Positions 54,657 through 63,015 are shown, counted from the first letter of the stretch. The stretch: 64,000 nt of DNA from Blautia faecicola (GCF_004123145.1 NZ_SDKC01000001.1:1011501-1075500), one strand, 5' to 3'. The notes: generated from the letters alone by a model not told the origin. Program-made: numbers and translations.

Positions 54657-56282
54657 GTGAGTGAGTTTTTGAAGTTTGCTTATGAACTTCTGTCACAGGT
54701 TGTTTATAATATTGTCTCCTGGCTGGCAGCTTCCCTGAAATTGCTGATTACAGGCTGGGCAGAATATTTCATGATTTTTAAAACCTATTTTCCGACGCTG
54801 AGTATCGTTGGAAAGATCTTATCAGTATTACTGATGCTGATACTTGCGGCGATTCCGATTGTTGCAATCATTCTGCTGGTACGTCGGGCAATCCTGCGCC
54901 ATCAGCTGAAAGTAGATAACGTAGATAACGAAGTTCTGTACAAAGAGATCGGAAGACTGAACAAACAGGTGCTGGATCTGATGGAAGAAAAGAACAGCAT
55001 TCTGGCACTGAAAGTCAATGCGATGGGCGGTACGGAGAGAATCCCGTATATGGGAGCTTCCGCGCTTACGGATGATGAGATACCGACCGTGGAAAATGTC
55101 ACAGATCCGCAGAAAGCAGCAGAGGCAGCGGCAACAGCGGTGGCAGCATCCGGTGCGCCGGTTCCGGTATCTGTGATTGCCGACAAGGTGGCTGCAAAAA
55201 TTACCCATCGTTTTCCGAAACTGTCCCTTGTGGATGAAAAATACGAAGATTATCAGTATCCGGTATTTGACACCGAGATCTCACTGGAAGACTTTGTGGA
55301 AGGCTTCCGGAGATTTGCGGCAAGTCAGATGGGACTGTACTATACGCCGGAGATCGTCCGCAGATTCGTTGCAGGTATGGCTTCAAGTAAGTTGCTGATC
55401 TTGGAAGGTATCTCCGGTACCGGTAAAACCAGTCTGCCGTATTCCTTCAGCCGATATATGGAGAATCCGGCAACCATCGTATCCGTACAGCCGTCCTACC
55501 GAGACCGTACAGAGTTACTTGGTTACTTTAACGAGTTCTCCAAACGATTCAACGAAACCGAATTCCTGCGTGCTTTATATGAAGCAAATTATACACCGGT
55601 ACCGACCCTGATCGTACTGGACGAGATGAACCTGGCGCGTATCGAGTATTACTTTGCCGAGATGCTGTCCGTACTGGAGATGCCAAGCAAGGACGAGTGG
55701 GTGCTGGATCTGGTGCCGACCGCGTGGGAAGGCGATCCGGTCAAATTCGATGCCGGTAAGATCAAGGTATCCGATGCTGCCTGGTTTGTCGGTACTGCCA
55801 ACAACGATGATTCTACCTTTACGATCACCGATAAGGTATACGACCGTGCGATGCCGATCGAGCTGAACGAGAGAGCAGATGCTTTCGAGTGTGATCCGGA
55901 ACCGAACTGCGACATCACCGCAGAACATCTGCAGGAACTGTTCGAGAAAGCGAAAGAACAGTATCCGATCAGCGATGAAGTTCTCGAGAAGATGCAGAAA
56001 CTGGACAATTATCTGATCACCAGATTCAAGCTTTCTTTCGGAAACCGTATCATGAAGCAGATGTACGATTTTATTCCGGTTTACGTGGCATGCGGCGGAA
56101 CCGAGCTGGGCGGTATGGATTACATCATAGCGCGTAAGGTACTGAAAAAATTTGAGAGTATGAACGTTACTTTTGTAAGAGATGAGATCACCGGTCTGAT
56201 CAATTACATTGATAAAACATTTGGAAAAACAGAGATGGAAGACAGCAAGAGCTATCTGAGAAGAATCCAGAATCTGTATTAA
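54657..56282 (+). CDS. Membrane-anchored McrB-like AAA+ ATPase
   Basis: The 541-residue protein starts with GTG behind GGGAGGG. The N-terminal ~80 residues contain an amphipathic/hydrophobic stretch and a TM helix (~51-76, ILSVLLMLILAAIPIVAIILL); a short helical linker and an Ala/Pro-rich segment (~130-180) follow. The AAA+ module has Walker A GISGTGKTS (251-259), Walker B VLDEMNLARIEYYF (Asp322-Glu323) typical of McrB-family proteins, and sensor-1-like GTANNDDS (~379). McrB is the GTP-driven motor of McrBC restriction, but here the motor is membrane-tethered and lies between signal peptidases and fibre genes, so I infer a role in assembly or secretion rather than DNA cutting. Confidence 0.85.
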   Translation: MSEFLKFAYELLSQVVYNIVSWLAASLKLLITGWAEYFMIFKTYFPTLSIVGKILSVLLMLILAAIPIVAIILLVRRAILRHQLKVDNVDNEVLYKEIGRLNKQVLDLMEEKNSILALKVNAMGGTERIPYMGASALTDDEIPTVENVTDPQKAAEAAATAVAASGAPVPVSVIADKVAAKITHRFPKLSLVDEKYEDYQYPVFDTEISLEDFVEGFRRFAASQMGLYYTPEIVRRFVAGMASSKLLILEGISGTGKTSLPYSFSRYMENPATIVSVQPSYRDRTELLGYFNEFSKRFNETEFLRALYEANYTPVPTLIVLDEMNLARIEYYFAEMLSVLEMPSKDEWVLDLVPTAWEGDPVKFDAGKIKVSDAAWFVGTANNDDSTFTITDKVYDRAMPIELNERADAFECDPEPNCDITAEHLQELFEKAKEQYPISDEVLEKMQKLDNYLITRFKLSFGNRIMKQMYDFIPVYVACGGTELGGMDYIIARKVLKKFESMNVTFVRDEITGLINYIDKTFGKTEMEDSKSYLRRIQNLY

Positions 56283-56316
56283 CAGTTAAGAGAAAGACAG
56301 ATGCAAGGAGAAAGAC

Positions 56317-58296
56317 ATGGCAGACACGATCAGTGAGTTATATGAAAAATACACAGGCCAGGTGGGAGAAGCCCTGGAAGATGACCGGTATTTTCAATAT
56401 CTGTTTGAGATGGTGCAGGCGGGTAACAACACCCTGCAGCAGCAGTACCGGGTACTTCACAAAGTGGTGGACGAACGGTGGCTTACCGTAGTGGAAGAGG
56501 GAATCGAAGCAATCTTTAATATTGTGGACAAACCGCGGCGTTTTATCGCGACCTCCGAGGAGGTGGTTCCGGTTGCTCTGGCAAAGAAGATCACCGCAGA
56601 CAGTGTGCGGCATCTGAGCCAGAATACCCAGTTTATCGCATCGGACGAAAACGGAGAGATCCAGCCGACCCGTATCCTGAACGTAACGACGGAAGAAAGC
56701 TATGACCTGTACGAAAACCGTTTTGTATACCATCTGATTCAGCGTCTGTTTGCATTCGTAGATAAGAGAACGGATGTCATCTTCTGGTCAACCGGAGATG
56801 AGACCTGCAATGTCATGTCCATGGAGAGTAAGGTGGATGACGCTTACGAGGAGATCTCCTATAAAGTGGAGATGACCATCAAAAACCGTCAGAGCCTTGT
56901 GGAAAATGATACCGACAACATGGACCTGTTCAAAAGAATCGACCGTGTGCGGAGACTGTCAAGGATCCTCCGGACGAGTTCTTTCTGTGATATCATGAAC
57001 GGGTGTGCCAAGGTGCGAAGCCCAATCCAGAGAACCAACCTGATGATGAAAGATCCGGATTACCGGACCTGTTACAAACTGTGGCAGTTCATCGAAAGTT
57101 ATGACGAAGTGGGATACACCATCGAAGAACAGGATTCCACATTACAGTTCGATGAGGAATACCTGTTACAGATGTATATCAATATGATTACCAACTATAC
57201 GGTATTCAAAAGCCTGTTGGAGTCTGATCCGCGTCATATGACAGAACTGGCAACCGAGAAACGGGAGCCGGTGAAACCGAAATTCGTCAAAAAGATTGAG
57301 GAACAGATCGTGGAAGATCGGGATATCCCGGATGTGGAGATCCGGAAGGTCTTTGTGGAAGAAGTGACACAGGCGCAGATCGAGGCGGAAGAAAAACTCG
57401 CCGAGGAAACAAAGAAGAGAGAAGAACTGGAACATTCCGTGAATGATCTGGAGTGGCAGCTCGATTCCGCAGCAGAACAGCTGGGCATCCTGGAAGATAC
57501 GAAAGCACAGCTGGAAGAAGAAAAGACGGAGATCGAGACGCAGCTGGAAAAAGAGCAGACAGCCAGAAAAGAAGCCGAGGCTGCGGTGGAACAGGCAGAT
57601 CTGGAAGCGCGGAAGGTTGTGGATATGGCACAGAAAGAGGCAGCAGAGATCGCCGAGGCAGCCAGAAAAGACCGGGATGAACAGGTACAGAAAGCGCAGA
57701 CGGAAGCGGCGGATGCCGTGGAAACAGCGAAAAAAGACTGTAAAACCCAGGTGGAACAGGCAAAAGCAGAAGCAGCGGCAGCGGTTTCGGCGGCAAATCA
57801 GGACAGGGATCAGACCGTAGAGAAGATCCGCACAGAAAGTCAGAAAGCCGTAGATAACGCAAGAAAAGAAAAAGAAGAATCCATAGAAAAAGTGCAGCGG
57901 GAAGCAGACGCCGAACTGGAAAAAGAAAAACAGTATGCGATAGAAAAACTCCAGGCGGCACAGAAAGAAGCCGAAAGCCTCCGCCGGAAACTGGCAGAAC
58001 TTGAAAACGAGAAGAAGAAGGCCCAGGAGGCGGCAAAAGAAGCAAAAGACGAGGCGAAAAAAGCAAGAAAAGAAGCGCGTAAATCCGTGGAGATGGCAGA
58101 GAAAAAAGCGGCAAAAGCGATCGAAGAAAATAATGCACGCACGGAAAAGACCATCAGCGAAGTAAAAACCGCTTCGCAGAAAGCGGTCGAGCAGGCGGAA
58201 AAAGAGAAAGTGAAAGCACTTGCAAAGGCAGAAAAAAACAGCCTGTCCAAATACATCCTCAACGCTCTTCAGGAACGCCGGGAGCGCAAAAAATGA
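56317..58296 (+). CDS. DUF2357-type McrC-like partner with long coiled coil, no nuclease
   Basis: The 659-residue protein has an N-terminal ~340-residue domain resembling the DUF2357 region of McrC-like proteins (RILNVTTEESYDLYENRFVYHLIQRLFAFVDKR is diagnostic) and then ~300 residues of uninterrupted Ala/Glu/Lys/Gln coiled coil (residues ~355-650). The PD-(D/E)XK nuclease that follows DUF2357 in McrC is absent. No signal or TM is visible, so it is cytoplasmic. The gene overlaps the second signal peptidase by ATGA. I infer it bridges the AAA+ motor and the coiled-coil tail of the signal peptidases. Confidence 0.75.
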   Translation: MADTISELYEKYTGQVGEALEDDRYFQYLFEMVQAGNNTLQQQYRVLHKVVDERWLTVVEEGIEAIFNIVDKPRRFIATSEEVVPVALAKKITADSVRHLSQNTQFIASDENGEIQPTRILNVTTEESYDLYENRFVYHLIQRLFAFVDKRTDVIFWSTGDETCNVMSMESKVDDAYEEISYKVEMTIKNRQSLVENDTDNMDLFKRIDRVRRLSRILRTSSFCDIMNGCAKVRSPIQRTNLMMKDPDYRTCYKLWQFIESYDEVGYTIEEQDSTLQFDEEYLLQMYINMITNYTVFKSLLESDPRHMTELATEKREPVKPKFVKKIEEQIVEDRDIPDVEIRKVFVEEVTQAQIEAEEKLAEETKKREELEHSVNDLEWQLDSAAEQLGILEDTKAQLEEEKTEIETQLEKEQTARKEAEAAVEQADLEARKVVDMAQKEAAEIAEAARKDRDEQVQKAQTEAADAVETAKKDCKTQVEQAKAEAAAAVSAANQDRDQTVEKIRTESQKAVDNARKEKEESIEKVQREADAELEKEKQYAIEKLQAAQKEAESLRRKLAELENEKKKAQEAAKEAKDEAKKARKEARKSVEMAEKKAAKAIEENNARTEKTISEVKTASQKAVEQAEKEKVKALAKAEKNSLSKYILNALQERRERKK

Positions 58297-58907
58297 TAAA
58301 AAAGATATTTTTTACACTGGTCAATCTGATCTCGGTACTGGTCATAGCCGCGGCGGTTGTCGTACTGCTTACCGTGGTACTGACCAAACCGGGGGAAGCC
58401 CCGCAAATCGGCGGGTACACGGTACTGCGGATCACGACGGGAAGTATGGAACCGGAATATAAAATTGATACATTAATCCTTGTGAAAAATGTAGAACCTG
58501 ATACAATAAAAAGTAATGATGTGATTTCTTTTTATTCGAAAGATCCCGCACTGGACGGGGCGGTCAATACCCACCGTGTGGTGGAAGTGGAAAAAGACGG
58601 AGATTACTGGATCTATACAACCAAGGGAGATGCCAACAATGTGGTGGATGCCTATACGGTGGATGCAAAATATCTGATCGGAAAGGTCGTTGCCTCATCG
58701 CTGGTACTGGGAAAACTGGCACGTCTGGTATCGAATCCTCTGATCTTTATTCCGATCATTCTGATTCCCCTGGCAATCATTTTGATCAGCAATATTGTAA
58801 AAACTGCAAAACTGGCGAATACGCTGGCACAGGAGGAAGAGGAGAAGGCGGTAAAAGAAGCCCTCCGTGAGATCAGAGAGGCAAAAGAGAAAGAAACCAA
58901 GGAGTAG
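58293..58907 (+). CDS. Second SipW-type signal peptidase I
   Basis: The 204-residue S26 protease has TM1 (~7-29), catalytic Ser51 in ITTGSMEPEY, His94 in VNTHRVVEV (Ser-His type), the KGDANNVVD segment, a C-terminal TM (~148-168) and a short charged helical tail (EEEEKAVKEALREIREAKEKE). It resembles the enzyme at 53.9 kb but with a shorter tail. Two dissimilar SipW-type peptidases in one operon suggest different subunit specificities. Its start overlaps the upstream stop by ATGA. Confidence 0.9.
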   Translation: MIKKIFFTLVNLISVLVIAAAVVVLLTVVLTKPGEAPQIGGYTVLRITTGSMEPEYKIDTLILVKNVEPDTIKSNDVISFYSKDPALDGAVNTHRVVEVEKDGDYWIYTTKGDANNVVDAYTVDAKYLIGKVVASSLVLGKLARLVSNPLIFIPIILIPLAIILISNIVKTAKLANTLAQEEEEKAVKEALREIREAKEKETKE

Positions 58908-58914
58908 AAATAGG

Positions 58915-59598
58915 ATGGCAGGAAATATACAGATAAAACATGGAACCAAGATGCGGATGGCATTTGATGTGCCCGCCGGACAGGAACCACAGTTCAGTAT
59001 GATAAGTACATTTAATAAAGCGCTGGATGAATCAGCATTTCTTGTGTCTGTTCCTATGGTGGACGGGAAAGCGCTGGTTGCAGATGAGACGAAAAAGATC
59101 CTGTTTCGCTACGGAGAAGGCGAAGAACAGGCGATTGTTGCCGGATATGTGGACGATGTAGTCAAAGAAGGCATCCGCCGCTACTGGAAGGTACGCCGGG
59201 TGACAGAGAACCGGCAGTTTATCCAGCGTCGGGATGTCCGTATGAAGATTGAACTTCCGGTGACTTATATGCAGGACACCTGGGCACTGAACTCGGAAGG
59301 TGAGATCGATAAAGAACAGGGCGAGACGATGGATATTTCCAACAACGGTCTTGCCGTATATATGAACCACTGGTTCGAAGTAGGAGAAAGCTGTATCTTT
59401 ACGCTGCCACGGCTGGGAACCGCAAGCGACGGTCAGCCGGAGCATGAAGTGGTAGGCGCGATCTGCTGGATGAGGGAACTTCCGAAAGGCGGTCCGTTCC
59501 GTTTCCTGGCAGGTACACAGCTTCGTTTCTCCAATCTGGACGAGAGAAGACAGATGCAGGAATATGTAGCTTATGTGAAAAAGAGATATAAACTGTAA
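58915..59598 (+). CDS. YcgR-like PilZ domain protein (c-di-GMP receptor)
   Basis: The 227-residue protein has an N-terminal YcgR-type domain (~1-95, with VSVPMVDGKALVADETKKILFRYG) and a C-terminal PilZ domain carrying the complete c-di-GMP motif: RRDVR at 105-109 (RxxxR) and DISNNG at 140-145 (DxSxxG). There is no TM. This architecture binds cyclic di-GMP and transmits it to a partner, e.g. flagellar brakes or polymer synthases. Placement 8 bp after a signal peptidase gene and 6 bp before another fibre-like gene suggests it controls this export machine. ATG 58915 is preceded by AAGGAG; the frame is open to 58867. Confidence 0.87.
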   Translation: MAGNIQIKHGTKMRMAFDVPAGQEPQFSMISTFNKALDESAFLVSVPMVDGKALVADETKKILFRYGEGEEQAIVAGYVDDVVKEGIRRYWKVRRVTENRQFIQRRDVRMKIELPVTYMQDTWALNSEGEIDKEQGETMDISNNGLAVYMNHWFEVGESCIFTLPRLGTASDGQPEHEVVGAICWMRELPKGGPFRFLAGTQLRFSNLDERRQMQEYVAYVKKRYKL

Positions 59599-59604
59599 GA
59601 GACT

Positions 59605-60681
59605 ATGAGAGACAAGAAAGAAAAAAAGAAAAGGAAATTCAAAGAGGAACCCGGCGCGAAGATCACAGAAGAGAGCACCGGGGAAACCTCCGCAGACAGT
59701 TTCGAAGAGGACGGGGAACCGGAAGAGAAGAACTGGTGGAAGCGGCGGCGCAAAAAGAAGTTCCGACAGGAACAGCTGATCCGAATCGCTGAGCTCGAGG
59801 AGATGATGAGCAAGTACGGAGACGAAGTGAATCCGGAATCCATCGTCAGTATGTACCTGCCGCACAGAAAGCGAAGAAGAATCGGTGCGGCACTGCTGCG
59901 ACTGGACAAGTTAAACCTTGCCCTGCTTGGGATGCTTCTTCTGGTCGTGGTTCTGTTTATCGCGGCGTTCATGCAGGAGAAGATGGGAAACTTCACCATC
60001 AACCTGGACCGTCTGGAACTGTATCGAAAAGGAATCAGTATTGCTGACAACGGCGATTTCGACGGGGCAACTGCAAGACTGACCGCAACGACGGTAGCAG
60101 ATGCCACCAATATATCCATAGAGGATCTTCCGGCAGATCTTGATGATGTGGAAGGCGCTCACAATGGAAAGAATTACATGGCGTATACTTATTATGTAAG
60201 AAATGCAGGAAAAGAGGATCTTGGCTACATCGCCAAAATCACACTGGATTCCTGTGCCAAGGGAGCGGAGGACGCAGTCCGCGTTGCCGTATGGCGAAAC
60301 GGAGAGCGGATCGTCTATGCGGAACCTGCCGCCGATGGCGGCGATGAGCAGGGCTGTACCAGCTTCAAATCAAAGGATACGGTATGTACCTATGAAGAAA
60401 AAGATTTCCTTGTAGGAAATGTCGATAAATATACCATCGTAATCTGGATGGAAGGCGATGATTCGGAATGTGTCGATTCCATTATCGGAGGTAGCGTGCA
60501 GTTCAGTATGCGTATCGACGCAGATTATGACGATCACACCAGCCTGCTGTGGAAGTTTATCACTGACATCAAAGATACGCTGACAGGCAACAAGCCGATC
60601 AACGCAGCCGGAAACGAAGCGCCGAATGGAAGCTATTATACAGATGACAAGATCACCTGGAAAACAAGAAGAAACAAATAA
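59605..60681 (+). CDS. Membrane-anchored fibre-like protein 5 with cytoplasmic domain
   Basis: This 358-residue protein differs from its relatives by a ~104-residue charged cytoplasmic region (Lys/Glu-rich, with EEMMSKYGDEVNPESIVSMYLPHRKRRR) before a single TM (LNLALLGMLLLVVVLFIA, ~103-122), without an evident AW[FY] cleavage site. The outer domain resembles the subunits and has VIWMEGDDSECVDS, although extra residues (LLWKFITDIKDTLTG...) follow. I infer a membrane-tethered base or adaptor that contacts cytoplasmic motor or PilZ components and joins the fibre outside. Confidence 0.75.
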   Translation: MRDKKEKKKRKFKEEPGAKITEESTGETSADSFEEDGEPEEKNWWKRRRKKKFRQEQLIRIAELEEMMSKYGDEVNPESIVSMYLPHRKRRRIGAALLRLDKLNLALLGMLLLVVVLFIAAFMQEKMGNFTINLDRLELYRKGISIADNGDFDGATARLTATTVADATNISIEDLPADLDDVEGAHNGKNYMAYTYYVRNAGKEDLGYIAKITLDSCAKGAEDAVRVAVWRNGERIVYAEPAADGGDEQGCTSFKSKDTVCTYEEKDFLVGNVDKYTIVIWMEGDDSECVDSIIGGSVQFSMRIDADYDDHTSLLWKFITDIKDTLTGNKPINAAGNEAPNGSYYTDDKITWKTRRNK

Positions 60682-60770
60682 TCATCATTCATTCGTTATA
60701 ACCGGTACCACAACTGCCGATTATATAAATACTAATATTGTAACAGGTTTTTAAGTTTAGACCGCGTATC

Positions 60771-60854
60771 CTGTGTCACAGATGAGATCCTCACCAACTG
60801 GTGCAGGAGAAAACTCTTTCAATCGGGCCCGGTGGGAGTTTGATCTGTGCACAG
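60771..60854 (+). ncRNA. Structured leader RNA (three-way-junction-like) before subunit gene 6
   Basis: CTGTGTCACAGAT (60771-60783) pairs with ATCTGTGCACAG (60843-60854) with one bulge, closing two inner hairpins: TCCTCACC/GGTGCAGGA (60788-60795 with 60800-60808) and AAACTC/GAGTTT (60811-60816 with 60836-60841). It lies 60 nt before the start of the sixth subunit gene. It does not match a riboswitch class I can recognise. No obvious promoter is visible upstream. Confidence 0.5.
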
Positions 60855-60913
60855 GCAGCAAAGGAAATCGACAAGATAACAGAACTTAAAAATAACACTA
60901 AGGAGGAAGGAAA

Positions 60914-61747
60914 ATGAACGAAACAAAAAGCGTAAAAGCGCTGAAAAAACAGCTTGCAGCTGCGATTGCCATGGTATGCGTTGCTGCTGTAGCGCTGGGA
61001 TCAAGTACATATGCTTGGTTTGTAAGTAATAATAATGTAAAAGCTACAACAACAAATATCAGTGCGCAGAGTAACTCTGCTTATCTGGTAATTGATACAA
61101 AGAAAACAAGTACATCTTCTACATCTTCAGCAACTGCTGCCGAAGAAGTTGGAACTGGAAAGACATATGAAGACGCTGCACTTTATCCAGCACAGTGGGC
61201 AAAGAACTTTAATGTTTCTAAAGAAAATGCAGATACAAAAATTTATCAGTTTGAATCTGCTTATGCTGAAGAAAAAGATAATGCAGCAGAAAAGAGTGGT
61301 ACTCGTTTTGCTGTAGGTGATCCAACTGCAGCTGTTACTGCTGACTATGCACTTCTGAATCAGTTCTATATTGGTACTGGTACATATGACGGACAGTTTA
61401 CAAATCTGAAAGTTGATAGCATGACAGTATCTACTGGTTCTGACAAAAAGTTAGCAGGTGCTATTAGAGTTCTTGTATATATTGATCAGAACAACTGGGC
61501 ATTGGTTTCTCCGACAGGTGTTGAGGCTTCTTGTCTGGCAGGTACTGTTGTGACAGATGATACGACAAAGAAACTTGGCATTATCCGTACTGATGCATTT
61601 GGAAAAGCAGAAGGCGATGTTAATGTTAAACTTTATGCGTTCTATGATGGTGCAAATGAAGAGGTTAAAACAACACAGCTTACAGCACTTCAGGAGAATG
61701 TTGGTGCAACAGTATCTTTTTCTGCAACACCAACAGAGTTCAAATAA
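60914..61747 (+). CDS. Secreted fibre-like protein 6, probable major subunit
   Basis: The 277-residue protein has a SipW-like signal: KKQLAAAIAMVCVAAVALGSSTYA then WFVSNNNVKATTTNISAQSN. The mature part is Ala/Thr/Ser/Val-rich, beta-strand-prone, without cysteine in the usual C-terminal motif position (LYAFYDGANEEV replaces the EGxDxxC segment). Codon use is markedly different from the upstream operon (more T/A-ending codons, as in highly expressed or separately acquired genes). AAGGAGGAAGG precedes the ATG, a strong site. Structured leader, strong translation signals and low complexity suggest an abundant subunit, analogous to TasA. Confidence 0.8.
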   Translation: MNETKSVKALKKQLAAAIAMVCVAAVALGSSTYAWFVSNNNVKATTTNISAQSNSAYLVIDTKKTSTSSTSSATAAEEVGTGKTYEDAALYPAQWAKNFNVSKENADTKIYQFESAYAEEKDNAAEKSGTRFAVGDPTAAVTADYALLNQFYIGTGTYDGQFTNLKVDSMTVSTGSDKKLAGAIRVLVYIDQNNWALVSPTGVEASCLAGTVVTDDTTKKLGIIRTDAFGKAEGDVNVKLYAFYDGANEEVKTTQLTALQENVGATVSFSATPTEFK

Positions 61748-61761
61748 GATAGTTATAGTAT

Positions 61762-61825
61762 CCCACGGTTGTGGCGTGGGGTACATGCCAAAGAGTAGAA
61801 AAGAATTTCTACTTTTTGGCATGTA
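61762..61825 (+). promoter_or_regulatory. Two intercistronic hairpins between subunits 6 and 7
   Basis: CCCACG (61762-61767) pairs with CGTGGG (61775-61780). Bases 61782-61801 pair with 61806-61825, a 20-bp stem with an AGAA loop and one G-T pair. No T run follows, so this is more likely an mRNA-stabilising or processing element than a terminator. ATCCCAC (61760-61766) could alternatively pair with GTGGGAT just before the next start. Confidence 0.55.
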
Positions 61826-61850
61826 GAAACTGAAAAAGGTGGGATGGAAA

Positions 61851-62828
61851 ATGAACATAAAGAAAATGAGAATGCAGTTAATAGCGACTGCTGCTTCCGT
61901 TTTAATATCTGGAATAGCCTTAACATCGGCAACTTACGCATGGTATGTTGCAAACAATACCGTTGAAGCGGTCACAACCAATATCAGTGCAACAACAAAT
62001 GGATTTATTTTGCAGATTGCAACTGCTAAGCAGGGACCACAACATGGTGGGGAACAGACATCATTGGTGGCATCAACAGAGGGTGGAAAGATAAGTCCAT
62101 CATCTACAAATGACTTAAAAACATGGTATGTGAATCAGGGAATTAACGGTGAAGGAAAAGTTGCTTCCTATATGCAGCCCACTTTTATTACCGGAGAAAA
62201 TTCAAAACCTGGAGAATATATGGCAGGTGGGGAAACTCATTATGCATATATCAAGAGTGAGTATGTTCTTTACACAATTACCGAAACGGGTCTTGCTGAT
62301 GTATATTTAGATGCGTCAGAAGGAAGTCCAGTTACCTTGACTACGAACGGAACACCAACAACGGATACCATTCCAAAATCTCTGCGTGTGGGTATTACTA
62401 TTCAGAATATCAAGAAAAACGCAGATGGCACATACAGTGATGATGGAAACGAAGAATTGAAAGTAGTCTATGCACCATATGAAGAAACAGGCAAGGGCAA
62501 TGATGCTGAAGGAGTCGATGGTTGGACGTATATTGGTACAGCCGATGATGGAAAGTTAAAGCCGCTTATGGTTACATACCCGTATATTTATGCGACTCAT
62601 TATACAGATCAGCAAAATAGAAACTGGGTTGCGACAAAGAATGGTAATGATTATGATGCAACGAGTGATACACAGAAAATTGCTTCTTCCGTAGGATATG
62701 ATGGCGTAAAGATGCGAGTATATATCTGGATGGAAGGTACGGATGCTGACTGCATTAATAATGCAGCCGCAGAAGATCCGGCAACTTATAACGTAAATGT
62801 AAAACTGGCAGGTATTTCTGCTGAATAA
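61851..62828 (+). CDS. Secreted fibre-like protein 7
   Basis: The 325-residue paralog has N-terminal LIATAASVLISGIALTSATYA followed by WYVANNTVEAVTTNISATTN, closely parallel to subunit 6 (NNxVxAxTTNISAxxN). Its C-terminus has VYIWMEGTDADCINN...VKLAGISAE, the family signature. AAGGTGGGATGG precedes ATG 61851. The DNA is more AT-rich than the operon upstream. Following subunit 6 after 103 bp with hairpins, it probably shares its transcript and may be a second fibre subunit or capping protein. Confidence 0.8.
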   Translation: MNIKKMRMQLIATAASVLISGIALTSATYAWYVANNTVEAVTTNISATTNGFILQIATAKQGPQHGGEQTSLVASTEGGKISPSSTNDLKTWYVNQGINGEGKVASYMQPTFITGENSKPGEYMAGGETHYAYIKSEYVLYTITETGLADVYLDASEGSPVTLTTNGTPTTDTIPKSLRVGITIQNIKKNADGTYSDDGNEELKVVYAPYEETGKGNDAEGVDGWTYIGTADDGKLKPLMVTYPYIYATHYTDQQNRNWVATKNGNDYDATSDTQKIASSVGYDGVKMRVYIWMEGTDADCINNAAAEDPATYNVNVKLAGISAE

Positions 62829-63015
62829 GACAGCAAATATGAATTGAGAGGTCACGGCACAAGCCATGGCTTTTCTTTTACCCAAATATCCCCATATTGT
62901 CTACTATCCCCAATCTCCTCCACGCATTTTCGGTACATCTGATGAATTGCTATTTCCACGACTTCTGGTATAGTCATGTAACTGAAAAGAGAACTTCAGA
63001 AGGGAGAAATGCAAT

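Noticed and set aside
54657-58296. McrBC-type restriction or phage-defence system
   Set aside because: The ATPase is membrane-anchored, the DUF2357 protein shows no nuclease motifs, and both are locked in an operon with signal peptidases and exported proteins.
60771-60854. Cyclic di-GMP riboswitch before subunit 6
   Set aside because: The conserved GEMM tetraloop/receptor and binding-site sequences and the class II pseudoknot are not visible; only a generic structured leader can be claimed.
62852-62977. 41-codon minus-strand gene after subunit 7
   Set aside because: It has a protein-like composition but no ribosome binding site, and a stop lies just upstream; at most it is a remnant.
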